NCBI GenBank assembly: GCA_035353175.1 | Contig: DAOPZC010000005.1 | Span: forward strand, 76,682-140,681 | DNA: 64,000 nucleotides | Direction: 5' to 3' | Source of the DNA: DAOPZC01 sp035353175 | Lineage (GTDB): Bacteria; Verrucomicrobiota; Kiritimatiellia; RFP12; UBA1067 | In this document: piece by piece, positions 26,836 through 35,426 of the stretch | Position numbering within the stretch: position 1 is the first letter of the stretch | Layout: each line of letters opens with the position of its first letter | Translations under genes and position numbers: made by a program | Notes under the pieces: model-generated | What the model was told of the DNA's origin: nothing | The model's database searches: none | What the model saw: the letters and a program-made list of their open reading frames with translations, nothing else

Positions 26836-28179
26836 ATGAATGGACCGTTTTCGCGTTCGCTGTTTCTCTTGTCCCTATTCTCCGTTTGCCCGCTCTACGC
26901 CAGACTGGCCGACTATGTGCCCATGGTGGTCCGGTCGGATGGCGAGGCGACCGTCACCCTGACCTTCGAGAACGAACCGCTGCTCGCGACGCCTGATGAC
27001 GTTCAGGTCGACTATGTTTGCGCCGACGGCCTCAACGCCAAAGGCGTCCCGCTCGGCTACGGCAGATTTGAACCCATGACCGCGAAGATCGACGGCAACA
27101 CCCTGACGGTGACGACCCGTTTCCGCGGCGAAACCGAACACACCCTCCGGGTCATTCAGAAAAGTTCCGACCCTAAGAAGCCGAAGGTGCTTGGCGTGGC
27201 CAAAATCTATTCGCTGTTTCCGGATTACTTTGCGCTCCGGCCTTTTCGGGGCAACCTGCACATGCACAGCAAATTCTCGGACGGCGACAAGAACGAAACG
27301 CCGTCCATGATGGTCGCCACCTGCCGTAAGCTCGGGCACGACTTCGCCATTCAGACGGACCATCGCGCCTACGCCGGCTCGCTCTCGGCGATCGAGGAGT
27401 TTTCCAAGCTTCCCACGGACATGAAGACGTTTCCCGGCGAGGAGGTCCACAGCCCCGGCAACGACGTGCACATCCTTTCGCTTGGCGCTTCGGAAAGCAT
27501 CACCGACTGGTTCGTCAAGAAGAGTCCGGAGTACGTCAAGGCGGTCGCCGACGAAAAAGCCAAGCTGCCCGGTTCGCTGCCCGAGAACGTGAAATATCCT
27601 GTCGCCGCGTCGTTCGCGGTCTGGGACAGAATCCGCGGCTGCGGAGGCGTCGCCGTATTCTGCCACCCTTACTGGCGGCCTTCTTTCAAGCAGTACATTC
27701 CGACGGTCGTGTCCGATTATCTTCTTCAGACTGCCCGATTCGACGCCATGGAAGTCTTGAACGGAGACAGCAACGACCTCGGCATCCTGCGGTACAACGA
27801 ACTGCGCGCGCAGGGCCAGAAGATCGCCGGCATCGGCGTCACCGACGCGCATTCTTCCAAGAGCTTGGAGCCGGCCTATACCCTGATTTTGGCCGACACG
27901 CTCGATTTCCCGTCCCTCGCCAAAAACATCCGCCTCCGCAACTGTGCGGCGGTGGATGTCGATCCGGTCTCGAAACGGCAAACGGTCATCGGCGAATTCC
28001 GCTTCTCGAGGTATGCGATCTTCCTGATCAAGAATTTCTATCCGCTGCAGAGCGCAGTCTGCAAGCAGGAGGGCGAATGGCTCCTGAAAGCGCTTGCCGG
28101 CGATCCGGCGGCGGCCGGAAAGCTGAAGGAAACCTTGGGCACGACGCCGGGGTTGCGGGCCAAGTACTGGCAGAAGTGA
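26836..28179 (+). CDS. Secreted PHP-domain metal-dependent hydrolase
   Basis: A 447-aa exported protein. A signal peptide (to about residue 22) is followed by a roughly 110-residue beta-rich N-terminal domain and then a PHP phosphoesterase domain with metal ligands: HMHSKFSDGD near 142-150, TDH, EEVHS, VFCHPYW and GVTDAHS. PHP proteins hydrolyse phosphoesters; exported ones in saccharolytic bacteria are poorly characterised. It lies between GH127 and GH2 genes on the same strand. The substrate is unknown, and a role in releasing phosphate from glycans is only a guess. Confidence 0.82.
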   Translation: MNGPFSRSLFLLSLFSVCPLYARLADYVPMVVRSDGEATVTLTFENEPLLATPDDVQVDYVCADGLNAKGVPLGYGRFEPMTAKIDGNTLTVTTRFRGETEHTLRVIQKSSDPKKPKVLGVAKIYSLFPDYFALRPFRGNLHMHSKFSDGDKNETPSMMVATCRKLGHDFAIQTDHRAYAGSLSAIEEFSKLPTDMKTFPGEEVHSPGNDVHILSLGASESITDWFVKKSPEYVKAVADEKAKLPGSLPENVKYPVAASFAVWDRIRGCGGVAVFCHPYWRPSFKQYIPTVVSDYLLQTARFDAMEVLNGDSNDLGILRYNELRAQGQKIAGIGVTDAHSSKSLEPAYTLILADTLDFPSLAKNIRLRNCAAVDVDPVSKRQTVIGEFRFSRYAIFLIKNFYPLQSAVCKQEGEWLLKALAGDPAAAGKLKETLGTTPGLRAKYWQK

Positions 28180-28234
28180 GCGGGAACCGCCATCGGCAAT
28201 TCTGCCCGCGCGTCCTTATTGGGGAGGAGGAGAA

Positions 28235-31200
28235 ATGATGTTTCAGCTCAAGGCGTTGGCGATCGCCGGTTTTCTGGGGTCCGCGGCTGTCGTGTCGGCC
28301 GATGAGCAGGAAATATCCGGCACGGACACGTGGGGCTGGCGGAAGGCCTTGCCCGCCGTGGTGAATCCGGCCCTGCGCGCGCCCGCGCAGCAGGTGATCT
28401 CGCTGCGCGGCGAATGGGAGTTCGTCACGCAGGACGTCGCCCCCTCTCGTCATCCCGCATGGCGCGCTTTTTACGCGAAGCCGTGGCCGGACGCACGCAA
28501 GATCCACGTGCCGGGCTGCTGGGAGGCGCAAGGGGTGGGTGTGCCGGGGGCCAGTGTCACGTGGGATTGCAAATGGGACCACGGCCCGAGGGAATTGCGG
28601 AATGTGTACATGGGCGAGGCGTGGTATCGCAAAACTGTCGAGATTCCAAAAACGTGGCAAAACAAGCGGATCTGGCTCAAGGTCGGCGGCGTCCGTTCGC
28701 AAGGTTGGTTCTGGGTGAACACGCGACCAGTCGCCTGGGTCGACAGCTATTGCGGAACCTACAAGTATGACATCACTGACCTGGTGCGGGCCGGCGAGCC
28801 GGCGATCGTGGTCGCGGCGGTCAACAACGCGCTTCCCAGCCGCAAGGGGCAGATGGTCAGCTCGCATCAGTTCGGCGGTCTCTATCGCGACGTGGAGATC
28901 GAGGCGACGCCGGATACGCGCATCGACGATGCCTGGGTGCGCGGGGATTTCGATCAACAGACCGCAGAGGTCCACGCGACCATCGCGTGTGCCACGTCCG
29001 CCGGCAAACTGAAGAATCCTGTGTTGCGGGTGAAGATTCAATCGGCAACCGGCAACCGGCAATCGGCAACCGGGCATGCGGCGGTCGCGTTCGAAGAAGG
29101 TCAAAAGAGTGCCGAGGTCTGTTGCCGGGTGAAGCTTGACCCCTTTATGCCTTGGTCGCCCGAAGCTCCGAATCTCTATGTGGCGGAGTTGACGCTGTGC
29201 GAAGGTGAGATTCCTGTTCACGGCTGGGCGGATCGCTTCGGCGTGCGCAAGATCGAGGTCCGCGGCGATCGGTTTTTCCTCAACGGCAAACCTTTTTTTG
29301 TCCGCGGTTTTGGCGATGATTTTGTGTACCCGCTGACGATGGTTTCGCCGGCCTCAAAAGACGAACATCTGAAACACCTTCAGATCGCCCGCGCGTCCGG
29401 GTTCAACTATGTCCGGCTGCACACTCATTGCGAATTGCCGGAGTATTTCGAGGCGGCGGATGAGGCGGGCATCATGATCCAGCCCGAGCTTCCGTATTAT
29501 GGGGATTATCCGACGGAGGCCTTCGCGTTTGACCCGATGCGCGATTTAACCGAACTGTATCGCCACTATCGACGCTACGTGTCCTTGACGACCTATTGCA
29601 CGGGAAACGAGGGACTGCTCGGCAAACCGCTGGACCGTGAGATCTATCAGCTGGCCAAACGGCTTGACCCGGACCGCCTGATGATTCATCAGGACGGGAA
29701 TTTCAACACGGCGGAAAACTCGGACTTCCGTAACGGACCGATCAACGTCTGGGTGCCCGGAAGCTTTCAATGCGAGGCGCCCTTTGTCGCGCACGAGTAT
29801 CTGAATCTGTGCGTCAAGCAGGACCCTCGCATCGAGAGCCGTTTCGCGGGGCCTTGGATGCCGCCTGTCACGATGGCGGCGCGTGACGGGTTGCTCGCCG
29901 CGGCCGGGCTGGATCGGCGCTGGGGCGACGCCTGCCAGAACGCGGCGCATGCGCTGCAGCGCTGTTATCAGAAGCGGGGGCTCGAGGCGGCCCGGATGGA
30001 TCCCGCTTGTGACGGATATGATTTCTGGACCGTCGTCGATGTGGTGGTCGCGCAAGGAAACACCTATAGCTCCCAGGGTTTGTTCAACGCATTCTGGGAG
30101 CCTAAGCTGAAGGGCGCGACACCGGAATCGTTCCGCCTGTTTAACGGTCCGACCGCGCTTTTGCTCAAGACCGATCCCGAAGTGCCGATCGCTGTTTCGG
30201 GAGAGACGGTGAAGGCGAGCTTCTGGATTTCGCATTATGGATGTACGCCGATTGACAAAGCCCAGGTCCGGTGGTCGTTGCGCGCGGGGGACAGGGTGCT
30301 CGCACAGGGCGACTGTGAGGGCGGCGCGGTTGAGTTGGGAAGCACGCGCCTGCTTGCGGAGGCGGCGGTGACCATGCCGGCTATCGCGAAGCCGGTCCAT
30401 GCGGTGTTGGGCGTGACCGTCGGGGCGGATGGCACCGTCAGCAACGCGTGGGACTTCTGGGTGTTCCCCGCGCGGCAAAAGCAAGATGGCGCCGGCATTG
30501 CCGTTTCGCGTGAACTGCTTCCGGCGCTGGAAAAGCTCTACGCGGGGCTTGTTATGGCCGGAACGCCCGAAGCGGCAAGCGCGGGGCTTCTGGTCGCGCG
30601 GATTGGTGCGGCGGAGGTCGGTCCGGCCGTCGCGGCCGGCAAGCGCGTCCTGCTGATCAACGGCACGGAAGGCAAGCCGAATGTCAGTCTGGGCTGGTGG
30701 TCGATGGGAAGCCAGGTGGGGACCGCATTCGCAAGACATCCCGCGCTCGGCGATTTTCCGCATGACGGAACGCTTTCGCCGCTGGCTTTCCGCATTTTGA
30801 AACAAGGGCTGGGCTTGCCGTTCGCCGGGATGCTCCCGGATGAGATGATGGTGGTGGGCGAGGGGCTCGACAACTATTTCCTCTACGCGGGCGAGGCGCG
30901 GATGGACGCGGGGCGCGTGCTGATGACATTCGGCCTGGATGTGCTTTCCGGAACCCCCGAGGGCTCCTGCCTGTTGGACGGCTTGATCCGCTACGCGCGT
31001 TCTGACGCGTTCAATCCCAAAGGCGTTGTGAAACAGATGCCCGAGACGCGGAACGGCTGGCAGGAGACGGTCAAGGCGGGCGATAGCGGCTGCGACAACC
31101 TGCCGCCGGGCGCTGCCCGGCTCGATGTGGCGCGCGCGATGTCGGGAAAGAACGAACTGATCTGGAAGACGCGGCCGGTGCCCGATGGCGCGCGGGCGAA

Positions 31201-31510
31201 GCCGGAATATGCGGTGGTGTGGCAGGGCGGCATGGGCTTTTTCGCCGAGCCGCAAGGCCGTTTCGAGCTCTATGTGGACGGGACGAAGGTCATCGACATT
31301 CCTTCCATCAGCGAACGGGATGCGGAATGGTTCAGCGTGGATAAGACAACGCGCCTGGCATACGTGCGCGACCTGTCGACGGCCGAGTATGGCACGTTCA
31401 CGCTCATCCTGCCGTCCTCGAAAGTGACGCCGGGAAAAACACTGCTTCTCAAGGCGGTCGGCAGCGACTCCGGCAGCCGCCGCTGGTTCGGCGTTTTCCA
31501 GACGTGGTGA
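28235..31510 (+). CDS. Secreted GH2-family glycoside hydrolase with C-terminal extension
   Basis: A 1,091-aa exported enzyme. Signal peptide ending VVSA. A sugar-binding jelly roll covers about residues 45-225 (LRGEWEFV, GEAWYRKTVEIPKTW, GGLYRDVEIEA). An immunoglobulin-like domain follows, then a TIM barrel (FFLNGKPFFVRGFG). Candidate acid/base Glu is in TYCTGNEG near 458 and candidate nucleophile Glu in VAHEYLNL near 521. The C-terminal 450 residues include further sandwich domains. The activity (galactosidase, glucuronidase or other) cannot be assigned. GGGGAGGAGG precedes the ATG. A CGGCAAY repeat cluster sits inside the coding region at 29043-29070. Confidence 0.87.
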   Translation: MMFQLKALAIAGFLGSAAVVSADEQEISGTDTWGWRKALPAVVNPALRAPAQQVISLRGEWEFVTQDVAPSRHPAWRAFYAKPWPDARKIHVPGCWEAQGVGVPGASVTWDCKWDHGPRELRNVYMGEAWYRKTVEIPKTWQNKRIWLKVGGVRSQGWFWVNTRPVAWVDSYCGTYKYDITDLVRAGEPAIVVAAVNNALPSRKGQMVSSHQFGGLYRDVEIEATPDTRIDDAWVRGDFDQQTAEVHATIACATSAGKLKNPVLRVKIQSATGNRQSATGHAAVAFEEGQKSAEVCCRVKLDPFMPWSPEAPNLYVAELTLCEGEIPVHGWADRFGVRKIEVRGDRFFLNGKPFFVRGFGDDFVYPLTMVSPASKDEHLKHLQIARASGFNYVRLHTHCELPEYFEAADEAGIMIQPELPYYGDYPTEAFAFDPMRDLTELYRHYRRYVSLTTYCTGNEGLLGKPLDREIYQLAKRLDPDRLMIHQDGNFNTAENSDFRNGPINVWVPGSFQCEAPFVAHEYLNLCVKQDPRIESRFAGPWMPPVTMAARDGLLAAAGLDRRWGDACQNAAHALQRCYQKRGLEAARMDPACDGYDFWTVVDVVVAQGNTYSSQGLFNAFWEPKLKGATPESFRLFNGPTALLLKTDPEVPIAVSGETVKASFWISHYGCTPIDKAQVRWSLRAGDRVLAQGDCEGGAVELGSTRLLAEAAVTMPAIAKPVHAVLGVTVGADGTVSNAWDFWVFPARQKQDGAGIAVSRELLPALEKLYAGLVMAGTPEAASAGLLVARIGAAEVGPAVAAGKRVLLINGTEGKPNVSLGWWSMGSQVGTAFARHPALGDFPHDGTLSPLAFRILKQGLGLPFAGMLPDEMMVVGEGLDNYFLYAGEARMDAGRVLMTFGLDVLSGTPEGSCLLDGLIRYARSDAFNPKGVVKQMPETRNGWQETVKAGDSGCDNLPPGAARLDVARAMSGKNELIWKTRPVPDGARAKPEYAVVWQGGMGFFAEPQGRFELYVDGTKVIDIPSISERDAEWFSVDKTTRLAYVRDLSTAEYGTFTLILPSSKVTPGKTLLLKAVGSDSGSRRWFGVFQTW
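29043..29070 (+). repeat. Four tandem 7-bp CGGCAAY units inside the GH2 gene
   Basis: Four head-to-tail copies of CGGCAAC/CGGCAAT, in frame, encoding the low-complexity segment QSATGNRQSATG. A fifth degenerate unit follows. It looks like a short repeat insertion tolerated between domains. Confidence 0.8.
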
Positions 31511-31589
31511 GGGAGCGGAATCGGATTGCAAAACCGTATAAAAACGGGGAAACTGTGCTCCGTAACAAGCAATATGGGGGATCTGGAAT

Positions 31590-32999
31590 ATGGATAAGAT
31601 GTCGTGTTCACGCAGGGGTTTTCTTAAACGCTCAACGGCTGCCGTTTCGCTTTTCAGCGTCGTGCCGCGGCATGTCATCGCCGGCAGCGGACAGACGCCG
31701 CCCGGCGAAAAGATCCGCGTCGCGGCCATCGGCTGCGCGGGGCGTCCGGTCGCCAACATCGACGGCTTGGCCGGCAGCGGGGCGGAGATCGTCGGCCTTT
31801 GCGACGTCGATACGCGGCGCACGGGGAAGATGTGCGAGAAATACAAATCCGCGAAGTTCTTCAAGGACTACCGCGAAATGCTCGACAAACTCGACAGCCA
31901 GATCGACGCCGTGACGATCGGCACGCCGGACCACTGGCACGCGGCCATGGCGATCGAGTGTATCCGCCGCGGCAAGCACGTCCAGTGCGAGAAGCCGCTG
32001 GCGCAGAGTTTCGGCGAGGTCGACCTGATGGTCAAGGCCGCGAGGGAGTCGAAAGTCGTCACGCAGGCGATGAACCAGGGACACGCCTTCGACACGATCC
32101 GGACCTTCCGCGAATGGATCGAAGCCGGCCTGATCGGCGGCGTGAAGGAGGCGCATTTCTGGGCACCCGCCGTCTACAGCCGTATGGACAGGCTGGAGGA
32201 GTTGAAACAGACCTACGAGGTGCCGAAAGAGCTCGATTGGGAGCTGTGGCAGGGGCCGGTCATGCCGCGCCGCGCCTATTGCCCGATGTATCTGCCGGGC
32301 GTCTGGCGCTTCTGGACGGACTACGGGTGCAGCACGTTGGGCGACTGGGCCTGCCATTTGATGGATCCGGTGTTCTGGACGCTGGACCTCGGCTTGCCCA
32401 GCGCCGTCCGGGTGGACAACATCGGCGATTGGAATCCGGCGAAACACGGCGCCACCTTCCCGCAAGGCGACCGCTTCACACTGGAGTTTCCCGCGAAAGA
32501 TAACCGCGGCCCCGTCACGCTCGTCTGGTTTGATGGCAAGGAGTGCAAGAACGTGCCGCGGCCCAAAGAACTGGGCGACGGCCAGCCTTTCGCGCCTCAC
32601 GAGCCGCGCCAGAAGGGCGTCATGAACGAGGGCGGCGTGATCTACGGTGACAAGGGCGTGATCCAGTATGGCTCGCACGGCGCGAAGGATTTGCGCGTCC
32701 TGCCCGAAACGCGCATGGCCGACTTGAAGGCCGCGAATGGATTGCCGTCCGCGCGTTACGCGCGCGTGCCGGACAACTCGCCCTACAAAGAATGGCTCAA
32801 CGCCATTCGCGGCGGCTCGAAGGTCGGCTCCGATTTCGCGTACGCGGGCAATATCACGCAGGCCGCGCTGATCGCGCTGGCGGCGCTGTTCGACCCCGGC
32901 AAGCGCCTGGAATGGGATGCCGCGAAGCGCGAGTTTAAAAACAGCGACGCCGCGAATGCGCGCCTGCGCGTGAAGCGCATGCCGGGCTTCGGGGTCTGA
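31590..32999 (+). CDS. Tat-exported Gfo/Idh/MocA-family oxidoreductase
   Basis: A 469-aa NAD(P)-dependent sugar oxidoreductase homologue. The N-terminus SCSRRGFLKRS is a twin-arginine signal, so the folded cofactor-bearing protein is probably exported. Rossmann domain from about residue 45 (IRVAAIGCAGRP, CDVD), catalytic-region CEKPL near 135, and the GFO/IDH C-terminal domain (WRFWTDYGCSTLGDWACHLMDPVFW). It follows the GH2 gene by about 80 bases and ends at a strong terminator. Its ribosome site contains GGGGGA. Exported members are abundant in PVC bacteria; some secreted relatives act as glycosidases using bound NAD, which is a possibility here. Confidence 0.88.
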   Translation: MDKMSCSRRGFLKRSTAAVSLFSVVPRHVIAGSGQTPPGEKIRVAAIGCAGRPVANIDGLAGSGAEIVGLCDVDTRRTGKMCEKYKSAKFFKDYREMLDKLDSQIDAVTIGTPDHWHAAMAIECIRRGKHVQCEKPLAQSFGEVDLMVKAARESKVVTQAMNQGHAFDTIRTFREWIEAGLIGGVKEAHFWAPAVYSRMDRLEELKQTYEVPKELDWELWQGPVMPRRAYCPMYLPGVWRFWTDYGCSTLGDWACHLMDPVFWTLDLGLPSAVRVDNIGDWNPAKHGATFPQGDRFTLEFPAKDNRGPVTLVWFDGKECKNVPRPKELGDGQPFAPHEPRQKGVMNEGGVIYGDKGVIQYGSHGAKDLRVLPETRMADLKAANGLPSARYARVPDNSPYKEWLNAIRGGSKVGSDFAYAGNITQAALIALAALFDPGKRLEWDAAKREFKNSDAANARLRVKRMPGFGV

Positions 33000-33006
33000 A
33001 CCCGCT

Positions 33007-33052
33007 AAAAAAGGAAGCGCCCCCGCCTGTACAGACGAGGGCGCTTCTTTTT
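33007..33052. terminator. Bidirectional intrinsic terminator between Gfo/Idh and ilvD
   Basis: GAAGCGCCC (33014-33022) pairs with GGGCGCTTC (33039-33047), flanked by six A on the left and five T on the right. It serves both convergent genes. Confidence 0.88.
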
Positions 33053-33069
33053 ATTTTTGGGCATCTCGC

Positions 33070-34734
33070 TTACATCAGCGACGCCCCAGAGCTGGCGTTG
33101 CCGACCATGAGCGAGTAGCGGCGCAGCCAGCCGCCGATGTCGCGCGGCTTCCATGCCGGCGCGGCGGCGCGGCGGCGCGCGATCTCGGCGTCGTCGAGGA
33201 TCGCCTCCAGCGTGCGGCCGGGGATGTCGATGCGGATGCGGTCGCCGTCCTTGAGCAGGCCGATCAGGCCGCCCTCGGCGGCTTCAGGCGAGACGTGGCC
33301 GATGCAGGCGCCGCGCGTGCCGCCGGAGAAGCGGCCGTCGGTGATGAGCGCCACGGACTCGCCGAGGCCCGCGCCCATGATGTACGAGGTGGGGGCGAGC
33401 ATCTCCTGCATGCCGGGGCCGCCGCGCGGGCCTTCGTAGCGGATGACCACCACGTGGCCGGGCTTGACCTTGCCGGCGAGGATGCCGTCGCACGCCTCCT
33501 CCTGCGAGTCGAAGCAGATGGCCGAGCCTTCGAACGTGTGCATGGAGGGCGCCACGCCGGCCTTCTTGACCACCGCGCCCTGCTCGGCGAGGTTGCCGCG
33601 CATGATGGTGAGTCCGCCGTCTTTGGAGTAGGCGTTGTCGAGCGTGCGGATGACCTGGTCGTTCTTGATCTGTGCGGAGGCGATGGTCTCGCCGATCGTT
33701 TTGCCGCTGACCGTGGGACAGGAGGTGTCGATCAGGCCCGGGATGTCCACGATGCGCTTAAGGATCGCGGGAATGCCGCCCGCGGCGTCGACGTCTTCCA
33801 TGTGGTAGGCGCAGGAGGGCGCGACCTTGCAGACATTTGGACACTTGCGCGAGATGGCGTTGATGCGGTCGAGGTCGTAGGCGATGCCGGCTTCGTGGGC
33901 GATGGCGAGGGTGTGCAGCACGGTGTTGGAGCTGCCGCCCATGGCCATGTCGAGCGCGAAGGCGTTGTCGATCGAGGCGAGGGTGATGAGGTCGCGGGGA
34001 CGGGGGCCCTCGGCCTTGGCCATTTCGACGGCACGGACCGCGGCCTTTTTCCAGAGGTCGCGGCGGGCGGGATCCTCGGCAAGGATCGAGCCGTTGCCGG
34101 GCAGCGCGAGGCCGATGGCTTCGCAGAGGCAGTTCATCGAGTTGGCGGTGAACATGCCGGAGCAGGAGCCGCAGCCGGGGCAGGAGGAGTCCTCCACGCG
34201 CTCGAGTTGCTTCTCGTCGACCTTGCCGTTGTTATACTGGGCGACGCCCTCGAAAACCGAGATCAGGTCCATGGGCTTGCCGTCGAGGTGTCCGGCTTTC
34301 ATGGGGCCGCCGCTGGCGAAGATCGTGGGGATGTTCGCGCGGATGGCGCCGAGGATCATGCCGGGCGTGATCTTGTCGCAGTTGGGGATGCAGATCATCG
34401 CGTCGAAGCAGTGGGCTTTGACCATGGATTCCACGGAATCGGCGATCAGTTCGCGGCTGGGCAGGGAATATTTCATGCCGCTGTGTCCCATGGCGATGCC
34501 GTCGCAGATGCCGATGGTGTTGAACTCGAAGGGCACGCCGCCTGCTTCGCGGATGCACTGTTTGACCCATTCGCCGACCTTGTTGAGGTGGCAGTGGCCG
34601 GGGATGATTTCGACGTACGAGTTGCAGACGCCGATGAAGGGCTTCTTGAAGTCCTCGCGCTTGACACCCGTGGCCAGGAAGAGACTGCGGTGGGGGGCGC
34701 GCTGGAAACCGGTTTTGACTTGGTCGCTGTTCAT
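33070..34734 (-). CDS. ilvD: Dihydroxy-acid dehydratase
   Basis: Iron-sulfur enzyme of 554 aa that dehydrates dihydroxyisovalerate and dihydroxymethylvalerate in valine and isoleucine synthesis. Cluster and active-site motifs seen: VCNSY, CDKITPGMI, SCPGCGSCSGMFTANSM, GGSSNTVLH, ITDGRFSGGTRG and GHVSPEAAEGG. The length is standard. It is unlinked from ilvBN, which lies about 18 kb away. The EF-P-like gene lies 80 bases upstream on the same strand. Confidence 0.96.
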   Translation of the reverse strand: MNSDQVKTGFQRAPHRSLFLATGVKREDFKKPFIGVCNSYVEIIPGHCHLNKVGEWVKQCIREAGGVPFEFNTIGICDGIAMGHSGMKYSLPSRELIADSVESMVKAHCFDAMICIPNCDKITPGMILGAIRANIPTIFASGGPMKAGHLDGKPMDLISVFEGVAQYNNGKVDEKQLERVEDSSCPGCGSCSGMFTANSMNCLCEAIGLALPGNGSILAEDPARRDLWKKAAVRAVEMAKAEGPRPRDLITLASIDNAFALDMAMGGSSNTVLHTLAIAHEAGIAYDLDRINAISRKCPNVCKVAPSCAYHMEDVDAAGGIPAILKRIVDIPGLIDTSCPTVSGKTIGETIASAQIKNDQVIRTLDNAYSKDGGLTIMRGNLAEQGAVVKKAGVAPSMHTFEGSAICFDSQEEACDGILAGKVKPGHVVVIRYEGPRGGPGMQEMLAPTSYIMGAGLGESVALITDGRFSGGTRGACIGHVSPEAAEGGLIGLLKDGDRIRIDIPGRTLEAILDDAEIARRRAAAPAWKPRDIGGWLRRYSLMVGNASSGASLM

Positions 34735-34813
34735 GGGGATACTCGCTTAGGGAAAAGTCGTGAATGGTGTGGAACGCTCCGGGCGCCTGTCCTGTCGAGG
34801 CGCCCGGGCGGGG

Positions 34814-35395
34814 TTAGAACTTCGAGACGGTGGCGCGCGACAGGTAAGTGCCCGTGGCGGTGTCCACGAGGATGGATTCGCCGGTCTCGAGATATTCGGG
34901 CACCTGCACGACCAGCCCGGTCTGACACTTGGCGGGCTTGGTGCGGGCGGTGACCGAGGCGCCCTTCATGACCGGGTCGCAGGACTCGATCTTGAGGACC
35001 ACCTTCTGGGGCACTTCGATCGTGAGGACTTTGCCGTCGGACACGAGCGCGAAGAGCCCCTCCATGTCCTCCACGATGAAGGCGAGCTGCTCCTCGATGG
35101 TGTCCTGCTGGAGGGTGAACTGCGAGTAGTCCTCGGTGTCCATGAAGGTGTAGAGGTCGACCTCTTTGTAAAGGTACTGGACGGGGCGGCGCTCGAAATC
35201 AATGTCGGCGAATGGCTCGTCGCCCTTGCAGGAGACGTCCTGCTTGGCCTTGGTGATGAGGTTGCGGAAGCGGAAATGGTAGATCGAGGCCGCGCCGCGC
35301 GCGCTGGGCGTCGAAACGCTCAGATTCTCGAGAACGTGGGGCAGGCCGTTGATGCCGACGAGGCTGCCTTTCTTCAGGTCACATGCTTTTAACAT
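34814..35395 (-). CDS. efpL: EF-P-like translation factor, EfpL (YeiP) type
   Basis: A 193-aa three-domain protein that binds between the P and E sites of stalled ribosomes. The tip loop TPSARGAAS (Arg33) matches the SPTARGAAT loop of Escherichia coli YeiP/EfpL rather than the PGKG loop of canonical EF-P. MDTEDYSQFTL, DTIEEQLAF and TGLVVQVPEYLETGE also match YeiP. The start is the ATG after GGAGAAACAAACC; the open frame extends 66 codons upstream without homology. An Arg rather than Lys tip implies no lysyl or hypusine-type modification. No second efp gene is visible in this window. Confidence 0.85.
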   Translation of the reverse strand: MLKACDLKKGSLVGINGLPHVLENLSVSTPSARGAASIYHFRFRNLITKAKQDVSCKGDEPFADIDFERRPVQYLYKEVDLYTFMDTEDYSQFTLQQDTIEEQLAFIVEDMEGLFALVSDGKVLTIEVPQKVVLKIESCDPVMKGASVTARTKPAKCQTGLVVQVPEYLETGESILVDTATGTYLSRATVSKF

Positions 35396-35426
35396 AGGTT
35401 TGTTTCTCCAGATGAAAACGCACAGT

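Noticed and set aside
29043..29070. Possible CRISPR-like or REP array
   Set aside because: Seven-base head-to-tail units without spacers, inside a coding frame.
33295..34953. Rightward 552-codon ORF opposite ilvD
   Set aside because: Shadow of ilvD, which has all iron-sulfur and active-site motifs.
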